Shown: in pieces, positions 29,201 through 36,277 of the stretch
How the letters are laid out: every line of letters starts with the position of its first letter
Position numbering within the stretch: the stretch's first letter is position 1
Source of the DNA: Flavitalea plasmicola
GTDB lineage: Bacteria; Bacteroidota; Bacteroidia; Chitinophagales; Chitinophagaceae
Assembly: GCF_030546645.1 (NCBI RefSeq)
Contig: NZ_JAUOTO010000006.1
Location: 766,621 to 830,620, forward strand
Direction of reading: 5' to 3'
DNA length: 64,000 nucleotides
Notes under the pieces: generated by a model
Database searches by the model: none
Told to the model about the DNA's origin: nothing
The model's input: only the letters and a program-made list of their open reading frames with translations
Made by a program: the position numbers and the translations under genes

Positions 29201-31972
29201 GGTCCGTATGACGGCATCCGTATATTTTAAGGCCTCATAAGGCAGGACGGCGAGATTGAATAGGAATCGTGCAAGTATTTGGCCGATGGAAACGCCTATC
29301 TCGGATAAATGTGCTTTCAAAGTCAGGTCAACCGGCTTGTTCAGTAACTGCCAGGCCGTCGCTGCCAGCAGTGCCAGCAATTGGATGCCGATGACGACCA
29401 GGGTCCAATAGCCGGGCGACGGTAAAAAGCACCACCCCGCTAATAAAAGGAATAACAGCGTCAATGGCTGGAAACTTCTCCGGAGGTTGTCAAATATTTT
29501 CCACCTGGACAAGCCGGAGAGCTTATTTTTTATCAATCGGCCCTCACTGTTGGTGACGAAAGGCAGCATCCAGGCGCCAGCCTGCCAATCTCCTCTTATC
29601 CAACGGTGATGGCGCCGGACATCAGCCCTGTATTGAAGAACCCCTTCCTCATATAAGATCACATCGCTCAGTAAGCCGGACCGGGCATAACAACCTTCCA
29701 GCAGATCATGGCTCAGGATACGATTTTCCTGCAGGGCAGGCTGCAATACCTGTTCGAATATTTCGACATCATAGATCCCCTTGCCGATGAACGAACCCTC
29801 GCCGAAAAGGTCCTGGTATACGTCTGAAGAGGCCAGTGAATAGGGGTCGATGCCGGCTGTTTCACCCTGTATACGCAGGTACAGGGAAGGCGGCGTTGCA
29901 GGGGCTGCGGATCCAATCCTGGGTTGCAGGATGCCATACCCTTCCGTGACCCGCCTTTTTTGAGGATTATACAACGCATGATTGAGCGGATGTGCCATCG
30001 TGGCTATCAGCTTCCACACCGTTTCCCTGGGCAGCTGTGTGTCGGAATCAAGTGTGATGACATATTTCACCCCATTGAGAACAGGATAATTGCCCGTGAT
30101 CAGGGAAAATGCATCACGACCCTTTCCCAGAATAAAAGCGTTGAGAGCAGACAGCTTTCCTCTTTTACGCTCGTATCCCATCCATTTCTTCTCCCGGGCA
30201 TTCCAGGTCCTGGGGCGGTGGAAAAGGAAAAAAATGTCTTCCCCCGCCTGTTTATATCTTTCATTCAGTGCGAGTATCCTGTTGCTGGCGAGATAGATTA
30301 GTTCATCGTCTTCCGGCATGTCCTCTTTCGCGGCATCCGGAAGATCCGTCAATAGCCCGAAATAAATATTGGCTTGTCTGTTGGCAAGAAATCGTATCTC
30401 CAGCGCCTCGATCAAATCCTCAATATAGGCCTTTCCTGCAAGCATGGTAGGAATGACCACCAGCGTCCTGCTGGACGCTGGAATGTTCTCGGAGAAGTCC
30501 ATCCGGGGCAGCAGCTTGGGTTTTGTCCAGATCGTAGATAACCAATTGACCATCGATACAGCCAGTTGGGACGCCCCTGAAAGCGTGATCAACCCAACCA
30601 GGGATAGCAGTGGCCAGTTAAGGGGGGCATACCGGTAGGCAGGATAGAATATGGCGGCCGCTGCCAGCAGTGTCAGGAACAAGATGGACAGCAGGTAAAT
30701 GGTTGCAGGCATACGGTCCGTGAAAAAAGCGAGCCTGCGGACCATCGAATAACGCACACGCGCGGCCTGCCCCAACTGCCTCAGGCCTTTATCAATAAGG
30801 TAATAACCGACATGCTGATACCTATTGAACGAAGCATCCTCTCCTACATGCTGTCTTGTCAATGCAATTGCCAGGCGGGCCACTTCCGTCTCGGATAGGT
30901 CGGAGGATTTGGATATGGATTCCACAACATGCCTGTATCTGTCTCTCGTGGCAAAGTCCATCAGCGGGTAAGTACCCGTAATATCCTGTTTCAATACCTC
31001 TTCCACACTGCTGAGGGATTCCACAAATTCACGCCAGTCAGTAGCGCCTATGACCCGTAGCGTGCCGATGCTGTTGCGTACCGATACCTGGTCGGCGGCT
31101 TGTTTTTGATTCTCCTGCCGGACAAGATCATTGATGCTGGTGCCCAGGCCGGTCAATTGCTCCTCCATCCAACTGATAGGTAATGCCAGGGAGGGACCTT
31201 TCCCCTGCAGTTTGCGGGAAAATTCTGCAACGAAAGAGCTGCCCAATATAGGCCTGGACCTTACCATATCGGCGATGATGAGGATCAGTTCACCCGGCTC
31301 CTCCTTTATGGTTGTCATCATCTTTTCAGCCCAATAGCCCGCAAGATTTTGATCGATCATATCCAATGCTACCTTCCCGGCAATTCTGCGGAGGTTCTCG
31401 ATGACCGCCAGGCGCAGCATGATGGGTATGGCCCATAGTTCACCCAGGGTCAACAAGGCAGATTCCTGGTAAGCTGCAATGAAATTGGTGAGGCTTTTTA
31501 CGTCCACCCGCCCATCACTGTGGGAAATGATCTCCAAGGCAATGTCATAAATACGTGGCATGCCGGAAGAGTTGCCTTCGGCGAGATACGGCAATCCTTC
31601 ACTGTATCCTTTCGGAAGATGCCTTCTTGCCATAACGATCTGCTCCTCTACAAGGTAGGAATTGTCAAGCAGCCATTCTGCCGCCGGGGTAATGCTCTTA
31701 CCTGCCGCAACGCTTTCAACGATCAGGTTTTGAACCTCATGCAGTGTTTCTTCATTGTCAACCAGTCTTTTCAATAGCTGGTCGGAAGAATTGCGCTTCA
31801 TCAGCTTGTGAGAGCGGGCCAGAAGGGTTCCATGACGATTCATCTGATCCGCGCTGTAAAGCTCGGACCTGAAAGGCTCTTTATTGTCGGAATTCCGGAA
31901 GGAATTGCTTCCCTGAAAATAAATGCGCAAACGGGATAATATGTCAAACACAGTGCCTGTAGTGACCTTCAT
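23228..31972 (-). CDS. ndvB: Cyclic beta-1,2-glucan synthase (NdvB/ChvB type, GT84-GH94)
   Basis: The protein has 2914 residues from the ATG at 31972 (a TTG at 31984 is in frame), comparable with the 2800-2900 of rhizobial enzymes. In order: a variable N-terminus, membrane helices near 430-480, a GT84 domain with LDSDTQLPRETVWKL near 645 and the HHRWIRGDWQ block near 793, then more helices. A glycoamylase-like domain near 1330-1560 (GVPWGISESAYN) follows. Two GH94 phosphorylase-type halves end with the catalytic SGDWNDGMDQVG near 2586, which sets glucan length by phosphorolysis. It uses UDP-glucose at the inner membrane to make periplasmic osmoregulated cyclic glucan. No ABC exporter like ChvA is nearby. 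Confidence 0.95.
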   Translation of the reverse strand: MKVTTGTVFDILSRLRIYFQGSNSFRNSDNKEPFRSELYSADQMNRHGTLLARSHKLMKRNSSDQLLKRLVDNEETLHEVQNLIVESVAAGKSITPAAEWLLDNSYLVEEQIVMARRHLPKGYSEGLPYLAEGNSSGMPRIYDIALEIISHSDGRVDVKSLTNFIAAYQESALLTLGELWAIPIMLRLAVIENLRRIAGKVALDMIDQNLAGYWAEKMMTTIKEEPGELILIIADMVRSRPILGSSFVAEFSRKLQGKGPSLALPISWMEEQLTGLGTSINDLVRQENQKQAADQVSVRNSIGTLRVIGATDWREFVESLSSVEEVLKQDITGTYPLMDFATRDRYRHVVESISKSSDLSETEVARLAIALTRQHVGEDASFNRYQHVGYYLIDKGLRQLGQAARVRYSMVRRLAFFTDRMPATIYLLSILFLTLLAAAAIFYPAYRYAPLNWPLLSLVGLITLSGASQLAVSMVNWLSTIWTKPKLLPRMDFSENIPASSRTLVVIPTMLAGKAYIEDLIEALEIRFLANRQANIYFGLLTDLPDAAKEDMPEDDELIYLASNRILALNERYKQAGEDIFFLFHRPRTWNAREKKWMGYERKRGKLSALNAFILGKGRDAFSLITGNYPVLNGVKYVITLDSDTQLPRETVWKLIATMAHPLNHALYNPQKRRVTEGYGILQPRIGSAAPATPPSLYLRIQGETAGIDPYSLASSDVYQDLFGEGSFIGKGIYDVEIFEQVLQPALQENRILSHDLLEGCYARSGLLSDVILYEEGVLQYRADVRRHHRWIRGDWQAGAWMLPFVTNSEGRLIKNKLSGLSRWKIFDNLRRSFQPLTLLFLLLAGWCFLPSPGYWTLVVIGIQLLALLAATAWQLLNKPVDLTLKAHLSEIGVSIGQILARFLFNLAVLPYEALKYTDAVIRTNWRMIVSRKKLLEWSPSATASRNDHNDVASMYRSMWVAPVLAIACAGFLLFTYSAAFYVASPILALWVLAPLLAAHVSSPAKDTTVKLTDEQTSFLLRSARKTWAFFEQFVTAADNWLPPDNYQEQPVAVIAHRTSPTNMGMALLANLTAYDFGYIGGGELVQRCNNTLQSMLKLQRYKGHFYNWYDTRSMSVLQPRYVSAVDSGNLVGHLLTLRQGLLQLPGQPVFGTRIYEGFQTTASIITGLSGKHPSAQAGKIMTLLNGATAESSSLSIVKKHLDELASLLGDLPSAVVPEHTVVSRWIDRLSRQVKAIRDDLALQIPWLDMLPIPSHYTQLATIDRIPTLLDLRDIPGNLLPHIEAYEQGQNDLREKQWLTGLRDAIIQASRLANERIALSEQLAEDCEQLSDVEYDFLLNKSTGLLHIGFNVDEHRRDDSYYDLLASEIRLGIFVGIAQGKLSQESWFALGRLLTNPGKEPILLSWSGSMFEYLMPQVVMPSYDNTLLSQTSKATVRRQIEYAGQQGVPWGISESAYNMVDAELNYQYRAFGVPGLGLKRGLKEDLVIAPYASMLALMVSPAKACANLRTLAAEGFEGEFGFYEAIDYTPGRQPRGKTHTIVQSFMVHHQGMGLLSLAYVLLDKPMQQRFVSELRFNATLLLLHERQPRATPYYVHAADLIETHVGGAETPVRKITTPHTRTPELQLLGNGHYQVMVTNAGAGYSRWNDIAVTRWREDTTQDNRGIFCYIKDTQNGHVWSNTYQPTLHPVKNYEAVFSQGHVEFSRTDHGLDTRTEIVVSPEDDIEMRRVGITNRTQSAKILEVTSYAEIVMARQDADEAHPAFSNLFVQTEVIPQYNAIFCTRRPRSADETPPWMFHLMDVHGGLVEAVSFESDRMQFVGRGRTLANPQAMEIDQLSGSNGSVLDPILSIRYRIHLKPGQTVKVDLIYGISPVKEACESLMHKYRDQHLKHRAFELSWTHNQVLLRQINANESDAQLYLRLAASVIYANSSFRAEAAVILNNYRGQSGLWSHSVSGDLPIVLMHVHDPGSLELVRQMVQAHAYWRLKGLAVDLVIWNEDYGSYRQLLQDQIQGMITAEAAGNAGHARPGNIYVRSADQISSEDRILFESVARVIIHDNKGTLSEQVDRHYAEKVLPPLLEIKPATTKVTQEKIALPKDLLFFNGTGGFTPDGKEYKIIVEKGVTTPAPWVNVIANPDFGTVVSESGSAYTWAINAHEYRITPWSNDPVSDAGGEAYYLRDEETGQYWSPSPFPAKSASPYIVTHGFGYSVFEHMEQGISSELTVFVDKALPVKFIVLKVRNRSGQERKLSATGFLEMILGDVRSKTNMHIISEVDAGSGALLVRNRYNTAFAERVTFFRTEGPNQSLTADRSEFIGRNGNLESPHSLHRKKLSGRVGAGMDPCAALQVKFDLFDGAEKDIIFQLGNGENITAVNTLLRQFADKGAVLRSLDEVKAYWRTVVGAVQVTTPDTALNILANGWLTYQTMACRVFARTGFYQSGGAFGFRDQLQDVLALLHTQPALARQQILLSASRQFVEGDVQHWWHPPEGRGVRTKCSDDLLWLPFAVARYIDATGDKAILSVTIGFLESRLLQHEEDSFYDLPVSGSLSAPLYEHCVRAIRHALPRGKHGLPLIGSGDWNDGMDQVGNKGQGESVWLAFFLYDVLVRFGNVAHEYGDAGFADVCTKEAAALRSDTEASGWDGEWYLRAWFDDGVPLGSKVNNECRIDAIAQSWGVLSGAADGERAAMAMDSLNKHLVRRDLKLIQLLDPPFEGRGLNPGYIKGYVPGVRENGGQYSHAAIWALMAFAKLGQRALAWELFQMIQPLNHTLDPSSVNVYKAEPYVMAADVYANESHKGRGGWTWYTGSAGWMYQFIIGSLLGIELLADRLRFKPCFPLEWPSISMDYRYGRAIYKITVFQDKHSNGSWWKMDDREGQGETVQLTDDGLQHQVEMHYCVDVQSSRKNRIGAVDALG

Positions 31973-32158
31973 AATATGGATCAAAATTTTTAAAGCCCGA
32001 CAAAGAGAATATACCTGCCGGAGCGGGCAGCGGCTGTTGATGAATGTTCTTCTCCGGATAGCCGGTCTATCGTACTTGTGCTTGAATGACTTATCTTATC
32101 GACGGCAGGTAGCTATGAATGAGGTGGGATCTTCCACAACAAGACGAATGGTAGGCTT

Positions 32159-32347
32159 TTACAACGCTTCGATCATTGCGTAAAGCGCTGGCCTGGGCTT
32201 GCCCAGCACCATCTGCAGATTATTCAGCATTTCTTCTTTCTTGCCCTCCGCATACATCAGATCCCTGTCCGTCAGTGAGGGATATCGGGCCTTGAGCTTG
32301 ATCTTCTGCTCGCTCCAATTCCCTTTTAATTCTTGTTTAACTGTCAT
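32159..32347 (-). CDS. CsbD-like general stress protein
   Basis: The protein has 62 residues. KQELKGNWSEQKIKLKARY followed by LTDRDLMYAEGKKEEMLNNL is the CsbD/UPF0337 pattern: a small, charged, helical protein induced by general or osmotic stress, of unknown mechanism. It lies upstream of the cyclic glucan synthase on the same strand with 186 bases between, so the two may be co-expressed under osmotic stress; this is inference. The linking interval contains an inverted repeat CCGGAG...CTCCGG but no clear terminator. Confidence 0.85.
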   Translation of the reverse strand: MTVKQELKGNWSEQKIKLKARYPSLTDRDLMYAEGKKEEMLNNLQMVLGKPRPALYAMIEAL

Positions 32348-32495
32348 TTATTTTGTTTGTAGGAGCCATGTATAACCATGGCATTCCCCTAAAGGTACGC
32401 AAAATCCCCCGGTAAACCCCGCTTACTTTAAGGTGCAGCGGGCCGTTACTGGGAACTCCTTCCGGATAGACAATGATAAATACAATGGGAATGAC

Positions 32496-33392
32496 CTAGA
32501 ACAATGACAGCTGACGGGGATCCTGCTCCTGCTTTTTTTTGCTCCCTGCTGTCAAGGCCTTTCGGGCCTGCACTTGCTCCGCCGGCGCACCCTCGGGCTT
32601 CCAGTGCGGCATGATATCTCCCTCCTTGCCTTGTATGGCATATACCGATGTCTCCTCAAATCTTGAAGCAAGAACGATCTTTACACCCTCCGTTCGCCCG
32701 TTGAAAAGATCTTGCGCCAGGTCCGGATCATTGTTGTTCTGCGAGAGGTGGGACAGGAATAAATGGCTCATGAAAGGAGGACGATGGGCAAGGAAAAGCT
32801 CCAGTGCCTGCCGGTTGGAAAGATGCCCTTGTCCCCCACGGATGCGTTTTTTCAAATGAAAGGGATAGCTGCCTTTCTCCAGCATGTCTTCGTCGTAATT
32901 TGCCTCCAGGAATGCGGCATGGCATTGCCTGAAATGCCGGACCAGATGCTCGCAGGGAGCGCCGATATCCGTGAACACCCCAACGACGGTAGGGCCTTCC
33001 CTTATGATAAAGCTGTGTGGATCAGCTGCGTCGTGGAACTTTGGAAAGGGTGTGATCGTCAGCGATCCTATGGTCACGGGAGTATAAGCGCTGAAGGAGC
33101 ATACGAGATGCTTCTCCAGTTCGCAACCCCAATTCTCCAAAGTATCCGAAGTGATATATACTGGCAGCTGATATTTTCTGGCGATGATCGGAATGCCCTT
33201 GATATGATCGTCATGCTCGTGCGAGACAAATATCGCTTTCACGGATCCCAGGGACAGGCCCAGCCTACGCATACGTTTCTCCGTTTCACGGCAGGATAGG
33301 CCCGCATCGACAAGAATAGCTTCCTGATCATTCCCGATGTAATAGCAGTTGCCATTACTGCCCGAATTAAGTGAAGTGATATATAAAGACAT
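32496..33392 (-). CDS. MBL-fold metallo-hydrolase (YycJ/WalJ-like)
   Basis: The protein has 298 residues. The metal-binding motif is VSHEHDDHIKG (HxHxDH). N-terminal SLNSGSNGNCYYIGNDQEAILVDAGLS and the later LFLSHLSQNNNDPDLAQDLF match the YycJ/WalJ branch, proposed to be a 5'-exonuclease or cell-wall-linked hydrolase. The last 50 residues are a charged low-complexity tail (QARKALTAGSKKKQEQDP) that may be disordered. It is probably cytoplasmic, since no signal is seen. A 98-residue unknown gene lies 30 bases upstream on the same strand. Confidence 0.9.
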   Translation of the reverse strand: MSLYITSLNSGSNGNCYYIGNDQEAILVDAGLSCRETEKRMRRLGLSLGSVKAIFVSHEHDDHIKGIPIIARKYQLPVYITSDTLENWGCELEKHLVCSFSAYTPVTIGSLTITPFPKFHDAADPHSFIIREGPTVVGVFTDIGAPCEHLVRHFRQCHAAFLEANYDEDMLEKGSYPFHLKKRIRGGQGHLSNRQALELFLAHRPPFMSHLFLSHLSQNNNDPDLAQDLFNGRTEGVKIVLASRFEETSVYAIQGKEGDIMPHWKPEGAPAEQVQARKALTAGSKKKQEQDPRQLSLF

Positions 33393-33422
33393 CCGGCGAC
33401 AAATGTAATACGATTTGCCCGA

Positions 33423-33719
33423 TTATTTCCCCGGTTGCAGGGTTTCCGGGTTATACCACCATTCGCCTGCCAGCAGGTCGTCCCGGGAATAGGACCGCTT
33501 TCTTTCTTTTTCATCGAAAGCCCTCGTCAGCACAATGTCGTTCTCCGTGGGCACGTCAATGACGGAATACATGGTATATTCCGCGGAAGGACTCTTCCGG
33601 AAAGATGCCTCCGCATCGCCAACGCGGGGATAATGGAAAAGATGCGAGCCCGGCATCAACCTTTGCAGGAAATGCTCATCGACGGGCAGGAGCGCATCAG
33701 TATTTGTATGGGTTGCCAT
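33423..33719 (-). CDS. Hypothetical protein
   Basis: The protein has 98 residues from the ATG at 33719; the frame opens at 33809 but the upstream part is Cys/Arg-rich and unlike coding sequence. The sequence is hydrophilic with no signal or membrane segment and ends in SRDDLLAGEWWYNPETLQPGK. I do not recognise a family. It precedes the MBL hydrolase gene by 30 bases and may share its transcript. Confidence 0.6.
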   Translation of the reverse strand: MATHTNTDALLPVDEHFLQRLMPGSHLFHYPRVGDAEASFRKSPSAEYTMYSVIDVPTENDIVLTRAFDEKERKRSYSRDDLLAGEWWYNPETLQPGK

Positions 33720-33883
33720 ATTTTTTTGTATGAAGGGCACTAAAATCTTGTGCCAGCACGAGACATCCTGACGACCCGGACAGCGTCTGTTGCAAAAACG
33801 AACATCCAAAAACTCAAGTCTGCAACCAAATTGTTGTAAATCAGGAATATATAAATTAGGTATGTTTTTGGCAGCGACAATAC

Positions 33884-36277
33884 ATGCTTAAGAATATCCT
33901 CAGGACTGCCTGGCGCAACCTCTTTAAGACCAGGATCCACTCTTTCATCAATATTACGGGACTATCCATAGGAATGGCGGTAGCGCTGCTCACTGCACTG
34001 TGGATAATGGATGAGGCGTCCTACGACAAGTCCAACGAACATTATTCCCAGGTGGCCCGGGTGATGCAGACTACTACCCTCAACGGGCAGGTTTCCACAT
34101 CTTACAGCGTGCCGCTACCCATCGCGGCCGAACTGCGCAATAACTATAAAGATGCCTTCCGCCGTGTTGCCCTTTCTCAATGGACCCGCGATCACATCCT
34201 TTCTTCCGGTGACAGAAAATTCACGGAGAAAGGAAAATTCATGGAGCCGGAAGGCCCCGAGATCCTTTCGCTGAAAATGCGCGAAGGTACAAGAGCAGGA
34301 CTCAACGACCCTGCTTCCATACTGATCTCCGCCTCGACGGCAAGAGCACTATTTGGCAATGAGGAGGCCTTGAACAGGACCGTCCGGATCGATAACAAGG
34401 CAAACGCAAAAGTGACGGGCGTTTATGAGGACCTGCCTTCCAACAGCCAGTTCTTTCATCTGCAGTTCATATCTTCCTGGCAATTGTTCCGGTCGATGGA
34501 TCCCGAAGTGGCAATGGTTGAGACGAGTTGGGGGTGGGATGCCATCGAGATCTTCGTCCAGTTGGCGGACAACATAAACATCGACCAGGTGTCTGCCCGG
34601 ATCAGGAATGTCAAATTAGATAAGGTCAAAAACGCCAAAGACCTGGCAGTCTATAAACCAGTATTGTTCCTTCATCCGATGGCCCGGTGGCACTTGTACT
34701 CCGAATTCAGCAACGGAGTAAACACCGGCGGACGCATCCAATTGGTTTGGCTATTCGGGGTCATCGGATGTTTCGTACTGCTGCTGGCCTGCGTGAATTT
34801 TATGAACCTGAGCACCGCCCGGTCGGAACGCAGGGCCAAAGAAGTAGGCATCCGGAAAGCAATAGGCTCTTCCAGGGCCCAGCTCGTTGCCCAGTTCTTT
34901 GGTGAGTCCTTGCTGGCTGCGTTTTTTGCTTTTGTGCTGGCATTGGTCCTGACAGATGTTATCCTGCCTTTTTTCAACGATCTCACGCATAAGGAGATTT
35001 TCCTGCCATGGCGCAATGCCTGGTTCTGGACTTATGGCCTTGTATGCACGACACTTACGGGCATCGTGGCCGGACTTTATCCGGCCCTCTACCTGTCCTC
35101 TTTCAGGCCGGTGAAAGTGCTGAAAGGCTTATTCAGGTCCGGCCCCTGGGCGGCCTTGCCCCGCAAGGCATTGGTAGTGCTGCAATTCACTGTTTCTGTT
35201 GCTTTGATCATCGGTACTGTTATCGTTTACCGTCAGGTGCAATTTGTGAAAGATCGTCCGGTGGGGTATAATAAAGATGGATTGATCTCGCTACAAATGA
35301 ATACGGCAGACTTTTTTGGCAAGCAGGAGATGCTTCGCAAGGCGTTGCTGCAAACAGACGCCGTAGTGGAAATGGCCGAATCATCCAGTCCCGCGACCTG
35401 GGTATGGAGAAGCAATGGAGGATTTGAATGGCGGGGAAAAGATCCTGCGACCCAGGCTGAGTTCGGGACCATTGCAGTAACGCATGGCTACGGCAAAACC
35501 CTGGGGTGGCAATTCACCGAAGGACGTGACTTTTCAAGAGGCTTGCCTACGGATTCTTCCGGGCTGATACTAAACCAGGCCGCCGTCAAATTTATGGGCC
35601 TGCAACACCCGGTAGGAGAGTCCATCACTTGGGACCACCATATCTACCGTGTCATCGGTGTGATCAATAATATGCTGATGGAATCACCTTATGAACAGGT
35701 GAAGCCTGCCATATACTACCTGGGTGCAGAGGCAGAGGCAAATTTCATCCTGATCAGGATGAAGCCCGGATCGCAGATGAAAGCATCGCTCGGTAAGATC
35801 CAGGCTATCTTACAGCAGTACGTACCTTCAGCGCCTTTCGATTACAAATTTGTAGATGAAGAATATGCGAATAAGTTCGGGGAGGAGGAACAGACAGGCC
35901 GACTCTCGCTCGTGTTCACTTCCCTGGCCATCTTCATCAGCTGCATGGGGTTGTTTGGCATGGCCTCCTTTATGGCAGAACAACGTATAAAGGAAATAGG
36001 CATACGAAAGATCCTGGGAGCATCTGTATATAGTGTGTGGTACTTGCTGTCGAAAGAATTCATCCTACTCGTGATCATCTCCCTCTTCATTGCCGGACCG
36101 GTCGCTTACTATTGCATGCATGGCTGGCTGCAGCATTACACCTACCACACGGAATTTGCCTGGTGGATCTTTGCGACGGCAGGACTGGTCGCCACCTTCA
36201 TCACCCTGGTGACAGTGAGCTATCAGGCATTGACAGCCGCCCTGTCAAATCCGGCGGAAAGCCTGCGGAGCGAGTGA
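33884..36277 (+). CDS. FtsX/MacB-type ABC transporter permease
   Basis: The protein has 797 residues. The N-terminal NILRTAWRNLFKTRIHSFINITGLSIGMAVALL is the standard start of the large Bacteroidota MacB_PCD permeases. A periplasmic domain is followed by a first FtsX unit (near 285-420, with SERRAKEVGIRKAIGSSR). A second periplasmic domain and a second FtsX unit (about 675-790, with AEQRIKEIGIRKILGASV) follow; these are the two coupling loops for an ATPase. No ATP-binding gene is adjacent, so it must work with a distant partner, as is common for these permeases. Roles include peptide or lipoprotein export; the substrate here is unknown. Its TGA abuts the opposing stop. Confidence 0.93.
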   Translation: MLKNILRTAWRNLFKTRIHSFINITGLSIGMAVALLTALWIMDEASYDKSNEHYSQVARVMQTTTLNGQVSTSYSVPLPIAAELRNNYKDAFRRVALSQWTRDHILSSGDRKFTEKGKFMEPEGPEILSLKMREGTRAGLNDPASILISASTARALFGNEEALNRTVRIDNKANAKVTGVYEDLPSNSQFFHLQFISSWQLFRSMDPEVAMVETSWGWDAIEIFVQLADNINIDQVSARIRNVKLDKVKNAKDLAVYKPVLFLHPMARWHLYSEFSNGVNTGGRIQLVWLFGVIGCFVLLLACVNFMNLSTARSERRAKEVGIRKAIGSSRAQLVAQFFGESLLAAFFAFVLALVLTDVILPFFNDLTHKEIFLPWRNAWFWTYGLVCTTLTGIVAGLYPALYLSSFRPVKVLKGLFRSGPWAALPRKALVVLQFTVSVALIIGTVIVYRQVQFVKDRPVGYNKDGLISLQMNTADFFGKQEMLRKALLQTDAVVEMAESSSPATWVWRSNGGFEWRGKDPATQAEFGTIAVTHGYGKTLGWQFTEGRDFSRGLPTDSSGLILNQAAVKFMGLQHPVGESITWDHHIYRVIGVINNMLMESPYEQVKPAIYYLGAEAEANFILIRMKPGSQMKASLGKIQAILQQYVPSAPFDYKFVDEEYANKFGEEEQTGRLSLVFTSLAIFISCMGLFGMASFMAEQRIKEIGIRKILGASVYSVWYLLSKEFILLVIISLFIAGPVAYYCMHGWLQHYTYHTEFAWWIFATAGLVATFITLVTVSYQALTAALSNPAESLRSE

